Below are positions 33,579 through 42,922 of a DNA stretch of 64,000 bases, in pieces. Below the pieces are notes generated by a model. It was not told where the DNA came from and did no database searches. It saw only the letters and a program-made list of their open reading frames with translations. A program made the position numbers and the translations under genes. The DNA comes from Dictyobacter aurantiacus (GTDB lineage Bacteria > Chloroflexota > Ktedonobacteria > Ktedonobacterales > Ktedonobacteraceae), in contig NZ_BIFQ01000001.1 of NCBI RefSeq assembly GCF_003967515.1, forward strand, positions 1,550,001-1,614,000. Reading direction: 5' to 3'. How positions within the stretch are numbered: the stretch's first letter is position 1; every line of letters starts with the position of its first letter.

Positions 33579-34793
33579 GTGTACTGCCCGGATGGAACCA
33601 AGCAGCAGCCATCAGCGTGGCCCTATGACATGATGCAGCAAGACGATCTGATTGGAACAACGCTCGGCAATTACCGTATCCTGGAGGCTCTGGGACAAGG
33701 GGGAATGGCCCGGGTATATAGGGCCCACCAGGAGAACCTGGGCCGCGATGTGGCGATCAAAGTTTTGCCACCGTGGTACGCGGCTGACCGTAGTTTCGTT
33801 GAGCGCTTCAATCTGGAGGCCAGGTTGGTCGCGTCGCTCACACATCCAAATATTGTGACCGTTCACGATGCGAACGAGCAATATGGTCATTTGTATATTG
33901 TAATGCAGCTTGTCGATGGGGGAACCTTAAAACAGCGCTTCGATAGATTTTTGCTGGAGAAGCGGGCGATCGATACGGCCGAGTTGATCTCTATTTTTGT
34001 GCAGTTGTCCGACGCACTGACGTACGCTCATGGCCAGGGGGTCATCCACCGCGACATCAAACCGGTCAATGTGTTGATGGATCGCTCGGGGCGCCCGATC
34101 CTGTCGGATTTCGGTATCGCCAAGGTGCTGGCCAGTACGCAGATGAACCTTACCCGTCCGGGTGCCGGGGTAGGCACGCCGGAATATATGTCACCAGAAC
34201 AATGCCAGGGCGGTCCGGTGGATGGTCGAGCCGATATTTATGCGCTGGGCATCATGCTCTATGAGGCGGAGACCGGGCGTACACCGTTCGTGGCGGATAA
34301 CTATCCGGCGCTGGCCCATAGCCATATCTATGAACAGCCACCGCATCCACGCTCCCTTAATCCACTGATCCCACCGGCAATAGAGCACATTATTTTGAAA
34401 GCCCTGGCCAAAAATCCCGCTCAGCGCTATCAGACAGCGCGCGAGATGGGTGAGGCTCTCAATCAGGCGCTCGTGCAGATCAACAATCCGTCCCAGTCAG
34501 CCATCGGCGGCATGTTTGGACAGGCACAGGTGGGTGGCGGCAACTTTATGCCCCAGCATCTCCTGCCACCTCAGCCCCCGATCGCCCAGCCACCACCACA
34601 CACACCGACGATGGTCGATAGTCGCCAGCAGAATGTACTCTTCACGTGCTTTAATTGCCAGCACTTAAACAAGCCTCAGATGCGCTACTGTACACGCTGC
34701 GGCTATCTGCTCAATCAATGCACCGTCTGTGGCGAGCGCAATCCGGTCGGCAATCGCTTCTGCACGCGCTGTGGACAACCACTGGCCATTTAA
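33579..34793 (+). CDS. Ser/Thr protein kinase with C-terminal double zinc ribbon
   Basis: A 404-aa kinase. GTG 33579 has AAAGGGG eight bases upstream; the ATG at 33630 has none, so GTG is chosen. Kinase landmarks are GQGGMARVYRA, VAIKVLP, catalytic VIHRDIKPVNV with Asp159, LSDFGIA and YMSPEQ. A Pro/Gln-rich linker is followed by two zinc ribbons in the last 55 residues (CFNC...CTRC and CTVC...CTRC). No membrane helix is seen. Zinc ribbons at the C-terminus of such kinases are common in this phylum; they probably mediate protein contacts. It lies 82 bases after the FHA gene. Confidence 0.93.
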   Translation: MYCPDGTKQQPSAWPYDMMQQDDLIGTTLGNYRILEALGQGGMARVYRAHQENLGRDVAIKVLPPWYAADRSFVERFNLEARLVASLTHPNIVTVHDANEQYGHLYIVMQLVDGGTLKQRFDRFLLEKRAIDTAELISIFVQLSDALTYAHGQGVIHRDIKPVNVLMDRSGRPILSDFGIAKVLASTQMNLTRPGAGVGTPEYMSPEQCQGGPVDGRADIYALGIMLYEAETGRTPFVADNYPALAHSHIYEQPPHPRSLNPLIPPAIEHIILKALAKNPAQRYQTAREMGEALNQALVQINNPSQSAIGGMFGQAQVGGGNFMPQHLLPPQPPIAQPPPHTPTMVDSRQQNVLFTCFNCQHLNKPQMRYCTRCGYLLNQCTVCGERNPVGNRFCTRCGQPLAI

Positions 34794-34850
34794 CATACAT
34801 CGCGCCCGCATGAAAAAGGGAAAGGGAACGCAGCGGGCACTCCCGGTGTG

Positions 34851-35333
34851 CTAATAGACGAACTCATCCGGCTGCATAGAGGTCAGGCGGTCAAGGGTTC
34901 TGCGCTGCTCATCCATCCGTTTATGGTGCAGCATGACCCTTTGTTCAGCCGATAAGGACAACAGGGCTCTGACGCGCTCAACGATAACGCTGGGCTGCGT
35001 AGGCTTGGTGAGGTATTCAATCGCGCCCTCCTCAAAGCCCTGCATCTGATCCTGCAAATGGACCAGGGCGCTGACAACCAGCACAGGGATACCGGGCAGC
35101 AGATGGTTATTGCGAAGCCAGTGCAACACATCCCATCCCGACCCCGGCTGCATAACCAGGTCGAGAATAATCAGGTGGGGCTGAAATTCTGGAATGGTGC
35201 GCATGGCTTCCTGGCCGTTTGAAGCGGCCGCGACCTCAAAACCATGGTGCCGTAAAAAGAAGCACAGCACTTGCTGGATAGCCTGTTCATCTTCAACGAT
35301 AAGAATCCTATTCTTCTGTGGTGCCTCATACAT
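34851..35333 (-). CDS. Response regulator (receiver domain + helical tail)
   Basis: A 160-aa protein with a CheY-like receiver domain: acidic pair VEDEQ near residue 14, phosphoacceptor Asp58 in LIILDLVMQPG, the conserved Ser/Thr position in VVSALVHL, and Lys in YLTKPTQPS. About 35 residues after the domain are helical and basic, and no DNA-binding domain is present. It follows a sensor histidine kinase gene on the same strand after 197 bases, so the two probably form one phosphorelay. Output may be through protein contact. Confidence 0.88.
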   Translation of the reverse strand: MYEAPQKNRILIVEDEQAIQQVLCFFLRHHGFEVAAASNGQEAMRTIPEFQPHLIILDLVMQPGSGWDVLHWLRNNHLLPGIPVLVVSALVHLQDQMQGFEEGAIEYLTKPTQPSVIVERVRALLSLSAEQRVMLHHKRMDEQRRTLDRLTSMQPDEFVY

Positions 35334-35530
35334 ACTAGTTTACCTCTACTATCCACCAGCCTGCTAACTACAAACAAACATCGATAAACATCACTGTATC
35401 GCGTCACTCAACGCGGCGGGCATACATGTATGGTAGGTGCATCTCTCCCTGCTGATATGCTGATCCCCTCTTTTGGGGACGTTCATCTGCAAGCACAGAG
35501 GGGGTCGCGGTGTGGCGGATCTGAACCACA

Positions 35531-37705
35531 CTACGAGGTACGACTACGCCTAACCAGGGGAAAGCGAACTTCTGAAATAGTGCGCTCAACCGGTTCATTA
35601 TTCTCTTGTGGATTACGGTTCGATAGCGTGACCATGCCACGGCGCAAGGAAAATTTCCCGTCGAGATCGCCGATCAGATGTTTGATAAGCGAGAGGCCCA
35701 GTCCTTCGGAACTGCCCTCGGCGGCTTCGTCAAATGAGAGTTCAAAGGCCGGTCCAACACCGTCGTCCAGCACCTGAACAATCACCATGCCATCCTCTTC
35801 CAGACCACGAATGATGATGGAACCTTCATTCTTATTCGCCATACCGTGCTTGATCGAGTTAGAGATCATCTCGTTGATGACCAGGGCCAGCACGGTGACG
35901 GCCCGCGAGGGGATAACGATCGGGCTGGGCTCGACCTGGAAGGTAATACGCTTCTCGGGCGGACACAGGTTGGAGTGGGCGACACCAACGATCTTGCGCG
36001 CGATCTCGTCGACACGCGCCTCGCTGACATCTTCGTGTGCCAGCAGGTCATGGGTTGAAGCCAGACCCTGCACGCGGTTGACGCTTTCCGCCAGCGTGGC
36101 CCGAATCTCGGGCGACTTGGTGCGCCGCCGCTGCAGCGAGAGGATGCCACCCACCGTCGCCAGGTTGTTTTTGACGCGGTGATGCAGTTCACGCAGCAAG
36201 ACCGACTTGAGCTCCAGACCCCGGCGCGCCTCCTCGTACAATCGAGCGTTCTCGATGGCGATGGCAGCTTCATTGGCGAAAGTAATCACCAACTGCATCT
36301 GCTCGGGACTCAGCAGGTGACGATGATTGCTATAGATACAGATACAGCCCAGCACCTTCTGCTTGACCTTGAGGGGGACGCAGAGCACCGAGTGTATCTC
36401 CGATGAGACAAAGGGATCGCTACGGATAAAACAGCTCTCGTCCGTCTGGAAACAGTCAACCGCCATGCTTGGCCGCCCGGTCTGAACCGAGCGACCGGCG
36501 CAGCACTGCCCCACGCCAATCTGGATGCTGGAGGCCAGGTTGCTGTTCAAACCATAGTGCGCCAGTACATGCAGCTTCTGCCGGTCCTCATCAAGCTCAA
36601 AGATGCAGGAGCGCTCCGCTCCCGAGAGGTGAACGGCCTGGGTGGTGATGATCTGTAGCACCTCGTCAAGGTTCAGGGTCGAAGCGATGATCGAGGAGAC
36701 GCGATGGATCGTTGCCAGCTCATGCACCTTGCGGCGCAACTGCTCATCGGTCTGCTCATAGAGCCGTCCATTTTCGATATTGATAGCCACGATACCGGCC
36801 ACCACCTCGACAAAGCTGATCTCGTCACGGGTAAACTCCCGGGGCTCGATCGATTGCACACTGATCACACCGATCAGGCGCTCCGCGTTGCCGAAGAAGA
36901 TAATCGGTAACGCCATCAGGCCGTGCAGATCGGTATGGTAGGAACGCGCTTCCGAGGCGAAATTGTTATCCGAGAGAGCATCGGGCATAAACAGGGGACG
37001 CCCCTTGTCCGCCACCCAGCCGCTATAGCCTTCACCCAGGCGCAGCGTGAAATGCATCCCTCCCAGGGGACGCGGTCCGTTAGTGGCGCGCAGGGTTAGC
37101 ACGCGTTGCAGTTCATCATAGAAAAAGATGGAGCAGAGTTCAACGTGTAGTTCAGCTGCGACTTCCTGAGCTGTAATCTCAAGCGTCTGATCCAGATCCA
37201 TGGCCGAATTGCTCACGCCATTGATGCGCTGCAGGGCCGTCAGACGTTGCTCAAGCTGCTGGGTAGTGTGGACGCTTTCGATCTTATACTGGTCGGTAAC
37301 GCTCTGATATCCACGTGCCAGCGACATGACACTGATCGATTGTAGTTGCGACAGGCGGGCCGTGGCTGCGGCCAGCATGCCCGGCTGATCCGAAAAGACC
37401 TCTTTCAGTTCATTTAAGAGCGCATCGATATATTGTTGCAGACCGTTGAGGCGCCCATCTAGCTTGCCACCCTGTTCCGCCAGCCAGCGCCCAGACCGCT
37501 CAAAACGAGCTGCCAGGCTTTCATTATTAACGGCCTCATCCCCTATCAGAGCATTGAGAAGAAGCCATGCATCACTTCCCTCCTCGGGACCATGGCTATC
37601 GCCAGAAACACGCTGGAGACATGCCTGCAGGCGAGTTATATGGGTATGTAATCCTTGCTCTACACCATCACCTGATATCACGTTGCTTTTCCTAATCTGC
37701 TTCAT
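35531..37705 (-). CDS. GAF-GAF sensor histidine kinase (HisKA_2 type)
   Basis: A 724-aa soluble kinase. The N-terminal 150 residues are helical; two GAF domains follow (about residues 165-310 and 330-490), each with the FVEVVAGIVAINIENGRLYE-like end helix. The DHp domain has LHHRVKNNL with His508-His509, the signature of the HisKA_2 class often paired with general-stress or light signals. The ATPase domain shows NEMISNSIKHG (N box) and DDGVGP (G box). No membrane helix is seen, so it senses a cytosolic ligand. The response regulator gene downstream is the likely partner. Confidence 0.92.
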   Translation of the reverse strand: MKQIRKSNVISGDGVEQGLHTHITRLQACLQRVSGDSHGPEEGSDAWLLLNALIGDEAVNNESLAARFERSGRWLAEQGGKLDGRLNGLQQYIDALLNELKEVFSDQPGMLAAATARLSQLQSISVMSLARGYQSVTDQYKIESVHTTQQLEQRLTALQRINGVSNSAMDLDQTLEITAQEVAAELHVELCSIFFYDELQRVLTLRATNGPRPLGGMHFTLRLGEGYSGWVADKGRPLFMPDALSDNNFASEARSYHTDLHGLMALPIIFFGNAERLIGVISVQSIEPREFTRDEISFVEVVAGIVAINIENGRLYEQTDEQLRRKVHELATIHRVSSIIASTLNLDEVLQIITTQAVHLSGAERSCIFELDEDRQKLHVLAHYGLNSNLASSIQIGVGQCCAGRSVQTGRPSMAVDCFQTDESCFIRSDPFVSSEIHSVLCVPLKVKQKVLGCICIYSNHRHLLSPEQMQLVITFANEAAIAIENARLYEEARRGLELKSVLLRELHHRVKNNLATVGGILSLQRRRTKSPEIRATLAESVNRVQGLASTHDLLAHEDVSEARVDEIARKIVGVAHSNLCPPEKRITFQVEPSPIVIPSRAVTVLALVINEMISNSIKHGMANKNEGSIIIRGLEEDGMVIVQVLDDGVGPAFELSFDEAAEGSSEGLGLSLIKHLIGDLDGKFSLRRGMVTLSNRNPQENNEPVERTISEVRFPLVRRSRTS

Positions 37706-37745
37706 GCCACACTAAAGTAGCGCGTCATCTACCATCCGAACGTAG

Positions 37746-37862
37746 CCCGATGGCCTTCCGAAGAAGGTCCTGGCTGGGGCTGGTCAAGTCCGGGCCTACA
37801 ATAGCCGGGCGGAAGTCACCCCTATTTACAAGCCTCCGCCTTCAGGCGTGGGGGTACTTGAC
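37746..37862 (+). mobile_element. IS200/IS605-type right-end relic (possible solo omega-RNA)
   Basis: The block ends with a hairpin CCTCCGCC-TTCA-GGCGTGGGG (37832-37854) and TACTTGAC. This is very like the right ends of TnpB-carrying IS605 elements, where the same stretch forms the 3' part of the guide RNA. Upstream bases contain further paired segments (AGCCC...GGGCT, CCGGGC...GCCCGG-like). No tnpA or tnpB remains: the neighbouring gene is a histidine kinase in the other direction. It is either a decayed element or a stand-alone structured RNA. The remaining part of the 373-base gap holds nothing else that I recognise. Confidence 0.45.
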
Positions 37863-38078
37863 CATTATACTTTGTCCATGTATCGTATTTTAGTTGTGCT
37901 ATGAGTCAGTGTCAAGATACAGAGTATATGTTGACTGAACGCTATTCTAGCAGAAACCGCATAGCTATATGACTAATCTCCTATTCACACTTTTTTGTTT
38001 ACCACCTGTATATCTGCTTCGTCATTATAAGTAATGTCCACGGCAGGGTAGTTGTTTGATAAAGGGGTTTGTTAGAAC

Positions 38079-39185
38079 ATGAGATGCTCACACTGCGGCA
38101 TGCCGCTCTCTCCATCGCGTACCAGTTGTCCACGCTGTGGAGCAACGGTTGGGAACGGGGGAATACGTACATCGGGCAAGGTCAGGCTGACTCACGATCC
38201 AGCCCCTTCGCCATCCAATTCGTTTACACCTGATAGCGCTAACGCCAATCAGGACGCACCAGCCGGCTGGGGCGTGGTCGCCCCGGTGACGTTTCCACAG
38301 AAGCCGCCAGTTGATGTGCCACATGCCCCAGGGCAAGCTGGTCAGTTTTCGCCGACATCTCAGCCTTATCCGTCTCCTCAGATGAATGGGCCTCTACCCG
38401 TGAATACCGGCGCGCGACAGAATATGTATGTGCCGTCAACGCCAACACCAGCCAGGCAGACTACTCCACAGGCGCCGCGTATGCCTATGCCGGCCCCGCC
38501 ACCGATACAGCGACAGTCTACCCCACCCCGTCAGCCTCGCATAAAGCTGGGCTTTACGGTCGCGGGCATGTGTCTGATGGCAGGTTTCCTTATTATGGTC
38601 TTTGTTTTCATCATGGCGCAAAGTCTACCATTGCCACAGAATGCTGCTTCTAGTAATGCTGCACCTCAGCAATCCATGAATCAGCCGGTCGCCACACAAC
38701 CTGCTACGACACCTGCGGTCAGCACACCTCAAACCTCTGCGACACAGCCAGCCGCCACACAACCAGCCGCCACACAGCCGCAGGCTACGCCAACCGCGTC
38801 GTCTACGACCCCAACCATGCCAGTGTCGAGCAATCTCTATGTGGATAACGCCAGTCTGACCAACGGAGTCAATACACAAAATGGGCAGCCGCTACAGCCG
38901 ACGCAAACCTTCCGCCTGGGTCAGCTGGTATATGTAACGATGGTCGTTCACCAGCCAGCCTACAACGGTGCCATCTGCCTCAGCTGGTCCGTCAATAATC
39001 AAGCCTACCCCTATGCCAGCCCGGCAAATCCTGGTGGGGCTACCTATCTAGCGCAGACAAGTGCCTATTTCTATTACAAACCAGGGACTACCGGCCCTGG
39101 CTTTGTGGATATTTATTGGGCCAGCTCAACCGCCTGTACTGATAAAGTACTCGTTCAACACCTACCATTTACCATCACCGCATGA
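38079..39185 (+). CDS. Zinc-ribbon, single-pass membrane protein
   Basis: A 368-aa protein. An N-terminal zinc ribbon (CSHCGMPL...CPRCG) is followed by about 140 disordered Pro/Ser/Gln residues, a membrane helix (VAGMCLMAGFLIMVFVFIMA), a Thr/Ala/Pro linker with AATQP repeats, and an extracellular beta domain (about 245-368) containing FRLGQLVYVTMVV and VDIYWASSTACTDK. The zinc ribbon must be cytoplasmic. The gene at 39492 has the same plan and a similar outer domain, so the pair are paralogues. Function unknown. Confidence 0.82.
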   Translation: MRCSHCGMPLSPSRTSCPRCGATVGNGGIRTSGKVRLTHDPAPSPSNSFTPDSANANQDAPAGWGVVAPVTFPQKPPVDVPHAPGQAGQFSPTSQPYPSPQMNGPLPVNTGARQNMYVPSTPTPARQTTPQAPRMPMPAPPPIQRQSTPPRQPRIKLGFTVAGMCLMAGFLIMVFVFIMAQSLPLPQNAASSNAAPQQSMNQPVATQPATTPAVSTPQTSATQPAATQPAATQPQATPTASSTTPTMPVSSNLYVDNASLTNGVNTQNGQPLQPTQTFRLGQLVYVTMVVHQPAYNGAICLSWSVNNQAYPYASPANPGGATYLAQTSAYFYYKPGTTGPGFVDIYWASSTACTDKVLVQHLPFTITA

Positions 39186-39491
39186 TCCATCATACATGTA
39201 AATAAAACAAACGTACATACAATCCATCGGTGCGCCCCTCGTGGGCGCTATCTACCTCGGCCCACGGTACCCCCGGTGTGCCTCTTGCAAGCACATCTAA
39301 TTACTCATATAATATGCTCAACCAGCGAAATCCAATAGAGAATATGCATTCGAACCCTTGTGGTCTATTTTGCATATAAAACCTTTAAAGCATCAAAAAA
39401 TATTCATACATCAAAATCCCGGTGAAAGTGCGCCTAAAAGCACAGCATATATGTACAGCAATCCAGTTTTATTTGCAGGAAGGAAGCATTC
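39186..39491. other. Intergenic region with a shared hairpin
   Basis: At 39232-39248 the 17-mer GCGCCCCTCGTGGGCGC forms a 6-bp stem and is identical to the core of the hairpin at 24637. It lies about 45 bases after the preceding stop and may terminate it. The rest is AT-rich and without genes. Confidence 0.5.
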
Positions 39492-40766
39492 ATGACGCAT
39501 TGTCAGTTCTGTGGCGCCATATTACAACCAACACTCACCTATTGCCCGTCCTGTGGAAATGCCGTGGTCGCTAACAACATACAGAGACGACCAGATGTTA
39601 ACGCCGCTGGCAATCCTCCGAACGTCATGCCTATGCCTCAGAATAGCCAGCCTCCTGCTCCCGTGCAGCCGCCGACATCCGCAATGCCATCGACCCTGTT
39701 CAAAAAACCAGGGCAGACTTTTTCGTTGCCCACGTCACCGACTGCAAATAATCAGTCTCCAGCTGGTCCGCCTTCTCACTCGGGTCTGCTTGGCAGTAAG
39801 TCTTCATCACAGCCACACTCGCTGTCTAGCTTACAGGGACCAGGCCCCCAGTTCGCGCCCCGACTGTCCCTCTCAGGTATCCCAGACACCAACGTAGGGT
39901 CGCAGGTCCAGCGCTCACCGCAGTCATCACTCTCCGGCTTCCAGAATGGTGGATTCACCGCGCAGCCACCAGCAACACCAATGCCTGGATTGCTAGCTAG
40001 CAACCCAATGCGGCAGCCTTCATGGCCCGGCATGCCGCAACCAGATCAGAACGCTGGGGGGCTGGCTCAACAATCAGCTATGCAGACATGGGGAGCACCT
40101 GTAGCACCCTCAACACCACTTCCGCCGCAGCCGCAGATAGCGATGCCGAATACTATGTCGGGGGCCGCTGGCGCGCCGGGGGTGCCCATGGCGGCGCTCC
40201 CCAATACGCCTCAACCATCAGAGGTCGTCACGCCGGGCCGCAATAAAGGTCGCCCGCGCATAGGAGTCTGGCTAACGATCCTCGTTCTGTGCGCGGTCGT
40301 GGCGGGCACGGTTGGTGTATTTGCCTACCAGAAGTATAGCAGCAATCCACAACCGGGCTCATCTTCATTCACGTCGGTCCAGGGACCATCAGGGACATCC
40401 AGTGTAGAGCAGGCGGCCTCGATCATCCAGCACGCCCAGACCTCAAGCGGTATCGACGCCAACTATAATCCCGTTAATGCGGGCAAGAAATTCGCGGTGG
40501 GGCAGAAAATATATATCAGCTTCGATATCCAATCCAAAACCAAACCGGGCTATATTGAGGTCAAGTGGTATAGCGGGAAGCACATGAAGGATGCCGATAC
40601 ATTCGCGCACGATCCCGCGAACTCCAGTGGCTACTTCAGTACGTACTATGACGCGCCAGCACAGGGCACCGCCGAGCTCTACTGGTGTACCCGAGCCAAT
40701 TGTAGCGATGCTCAACTGGCTCAGGTACTCACCTTTACCGTTGCCTCGTATCAGAGCAATTCCTGA
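39492..40766 (+). CDS. Zinc-ribbon, single-pass membrane protein (paralogue)
   Basis: A 424-aa protein with the same architecture as the preceding one: CQFCGAIL...CPSCGN zinc ribbon, about 230 disordered residues, a membrane helix (IGVWLTILVLCAVVAGTVGVFAY in outline) and an outer domain with FAVGQKIYISFDI, YIEVKWYSG and ELYWCTRANCSD. The two outer domains share a C-x3-C-x-D-like end and the GQ-x-Y start, so a common extracellular function is likely. Its 3' end overlaps the convergent aldolase-like gene by 16 bases. AGGAAGGAAG precedes the ATG. Confidence 0.82.
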   Translation: MTHCQFCGAILQPTLTYCPSCGNAVVANNIQRRPDVNAAGNPPNVMPMPQNSQPPAPVQPPTSAMPSTLFKKPGQTFSLPTSPTANNQSPAGPPSHSGLLGSKSSSQPHSLSSLQGPGPQFAPRLSLSGIPDTNVGSQVQRSPQSSLSGFQNGGFTAQPPATPMPGLLASNPMRQPSWPGMPQPDQNAGGLAQQSAMQTWGAPVAPSTPLPPQPQIAMPNTMSGAAGAPGVPMAALPNTPQPSEVVTPGRNKGRPRIGVWLTILVLCAVVAGTVGVFAYQKYSSNPQPGSSSFTSVQGPSGTSSVEQAASIIQHAQTSSGIDANYNPVNAGKKFAVGQKIYISFDIQSKTKPGYIEVKWYSGKHMKDADTFAHDPANSSGYFSTYYDAPAQGTAELYWCTRANCSDAQLAQVLTFTVASYQSNS

Positions 40767-41701
40767 TCTTCCTCAAGCTCTTTTTCACCGGCGATCAGGG
40801 GGGACAGCGCCGACAGGAGAGCGCGTTGCTCCTGGTGCGTCAGAGGCTGCAGCGGCTGGCGGGGCAGACCACCATAGCCGGCGCAATGCTCAAGCGCAGC
40901 CTTCAATCCCGCCACCCCATATTTAGAGGTCACGGCGCTATTGGCGGGGATCAGGCGTGCCTGCAGGATGCGGGCCTCCTCGATCTTCTCCTGCTCAAAC
41001 ATGCTCTGCAGCCGGCACACGGTACGTGGGAAGACATTGGCCAGGGCGGCCACGGCTCCGATGGCGCCTCCCACCAGCGCCGGCAACAGGATATCGGCGC
41101 TACCGGCGAAGATCTGGAAGTTTGGTTCGGCACGCGCCACCAGTTGCGACAGCTTGACGATATCGCTGGAGCTATCTTTGATGCCGGTAATATTGGGATG
41201 CCGCGCCAGTTCCAGGATCAGATCTACGCTCAGATTGATCCCGGCAGCGCTGGAGGGCATATTATAGATCAGCACTGGCAGCGGACTGGCATCGGCCACG
41301 GTCCGATAGTGGGCGCTCAGCGCCGCGTCATCCATGCGGCGCGGATAATATGAGGGCGGCAAGACCAGCGCGAAGGATGCACCATAGCGGGCCGCCTGCT
41401 CGCAATAAGCGATGGTCTGACGCGTCGATTGCGCGCCACAGCCCGCGATGATGGGGAGTGGCTTCTCAGCGCCCCTGACCGCCGTTTCATAGCTCGCCGC
41501 CAGCAGCCGCGCACGCTCCTCGCTATCCAGATGGACCGCTTCACCATTCGATCCCATCACCACATAGCCCGCGATACCACTGGCCGCCAGGCGGCGCAGA
41601 TGGCGCTGCTGTGTCACAAGATCTAGATGCTGATCGGGATCAAAAAACGTGGGAACGGGGGGATAGATACCACCCGCTAAGATGGTCGATTGGCCTGGCA
41701 T
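40751..41701 (-). CDS. Dihydrodipicolinate synthase-family lyase/aldolase
   Basis: A 316-aa TIM-barrel class I aldolase. The carboxylate-binding loop reads GSNGEAV (GTTGE in DapA), Tyr146 lies in VLIYNMP, and the Schiff-base Lys175 lies in ITGIKDSSSD. Family members condense or split pyruvate-type compounds (dihydrodipicolinate synthase, N-acetylneuraminate lyase, 2-keto-3-deoxy-gluconate aldolase, 4-hydroxy-2-oxoglutarate aldolase). The Arg that DapA uses for the dicarboxylic substrate is not evident, and no lysine-pathway gene is adjacent, so a sugar-acid or hydroxy-oxoglutarate aldolase role is at least as likely. Confidence 0.85.
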   Translation of the reverse strand: MPGQSTILAGGIYPPVPTFFDPDQHLDLVTQQRHLRRLAASGIAGYVVMGSNGEAVHLDSEERARLLAASYETAVRGAEKPLPIIAGCGAQSTRQTIAYCEQAARYGASFALVLPPSYYPRRMDDAALSAHYRTVADASPLPVLIYNMPSSAAGINLSVDLILELARHPNITGIKDSSSDIVKLSQLVARAEPNFQIFAGSADILLPALVGGAIGAVAALANVFPRTVCRLQSMFEQEKIEEARILQARLIPANSAVTSKYGVAGLKAALEHCAGYGGLPRQPLQPLTHQEQRALLSALSPLIAGEKELEEDQELL

Positions 41702-41779
41702 AAATAGACACCTTCCTGCTCATGCGAAAGAGACATACATATGTGTTCTAAGCGCATTATAGCATGCTGCTCATGTCAG

Positions 41780-41909
41780 GGTGTGTCTGACATGTGTCAC
41801 CATGGGAGCAGGTGATAGCCCCCGCACGCGCGGCCGCTGCGCAGCCGCGCTGTTTTTTTATGGTGGTGCATGGGCTGCGCGTCAGCGCAGCCCATGCACC
41901 ACCATAAAA
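41780..41909. repeat. Hairpin element, solo copy
   Basis: A constant part (GTGTGTCTGAC, a TCACC/GGTGA mini-hairpin, GCCCCCGCACGCGCG, CCGCTGCGC, T-tract) leads to a perfect 25-bp stem with a GTCA loop (41856-41909). The same constant part with a different stem occurs at 54381-54506 and, inverted, at 54946-55060. It lies 14 bases after the end of the J-domain gene (minus strand) and could terminate it. Confidence 0.8.
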
Positions 41910-41923
41910 CGGATTCCTGATGT

Positions 41924-42826
41924 CTACAGATGACCACCCAGGGCCACCATGGCGATCAGCAACACCAGCAGCAGGCCCACGCCAATCCAGAGTGTACGCA
42001 TCAACAGCGCTTTCTGATTGGCTTTGTGGCGCAGTTCGGTGACGCGCTGATCCTCCGCCGGCGACCAGCGGGCCCGTCCACAATAGGGGCAGAGCGGAAA
42101 GAGCTCATAGGGTGGGCAAAGTCCCCCCAGTTCATCACGCCGGCCCGAGCCGTAGGAATACGAACCGATCTCATAACGGATCTGCTCGCTCTCAAAGACG
42201 GCGTTACAGTGGACACAGCGTAACAGCAAAAATTCGGGCCAGTCCAGGGCGTGGCAACTGGGACAATACCGGGGCTGCTGCTGGCCCTGCCAGCGATGGT
42301 GGCAGCGGTGACAGAAATATTGTCCCTGTGGCGTTTTAGGGGCAACGCCACGCAGCATACCGTCCTGGGCCAGGCGTCCGGCGTCAGAAGGCGCAAGTGT
42401 ATAATCAAAATCGACCAGGTTGATGCGGGCAGGTTTGCCCGACATCAGGGCAGGGAACGCATAGTGTCGCTGGCGATCACGCCGGGCCTCGGGCGTCACC
42501 TCATCGCTCGCGGCCCTACCGCCTCGTGGGCGTACCGTGGCCGCCGGGTGAGCAGCAGCACTGGATGCTGGGACTTTATAGCCGCGTCCACCGCGCTCGT
42601 CCAGCAGATACTCGGAGCGCCGGGCGTCATACTGCTTGCGCTCAAGCGGATCACTGAGCGTCTGATATGCCTGCAGCAGCTGGCTCATCCGCTCATTGGC
42701 ATCCGAACCAGCATAGACATCAGGATGATATTGAAGCGCCAATTTCTTGAAGGCCGCCTTAATGACGCTCGGTTCTGCATCCACCGGCACCTCAAGCAAC
42801 GCATAATAATCAGTAAAAGTATTCAT
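41924..42826 (-). CDS. J-domain protein with zinc ribbons and C-terminal membrane helix
   Basis: A 300-aa protein. Residues 5-70 are a J domain with the essential HPD (QYHPDVYAG), so it should stimulate a DnaK-type ATPase. The middle part contains Cys pairs (CHRC...CPSC, CVHC...CPYC) that look like two zinc ribbons. The last 25 residues form a membrane helix (LWIGVGLLLVLLIAMVALG). The type III DnaJ layout with a tail anchor suggests recruitment of Hsp70 to the membrane. No dnaK is adjacent. Confidence 0.85.
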   Translation of the reverse strand: MNTFTDYYALLEVPVDAEPSVIKAAFKKLALQYHPDVYAGSDANERMSQLLQAYQTLSDPLERKQYDARRSEYLLDERGGRGYKVPASSAAAHPAATVRPRGGRAASDEVTPEARRDRQRHYAFPALMSGKPARINLVDFDYTLAPSDAGRLAQDGMLRGVAPKTPQGQYFCHRCHHRWQGQQQPRYCPSCHALDWPEFLLLRCVHCNAVFESEQIRYEIGSYSYGSGRRDELGGLCPPYELFPLCPYCGRARWSPAEDQRVTELRHKANQKALLMRTLWIGVGLLLVLLIAMVALGGHL

Positions 42827-42922
42827 TCGCTAGGTGTGTAATCGATATGTAAGCTGGCAATTTTTTGTAAAACAAGGTATCTTCTAGTACATAGACGAAT
42901 AACTAATCAAAAGGTTGTACAT

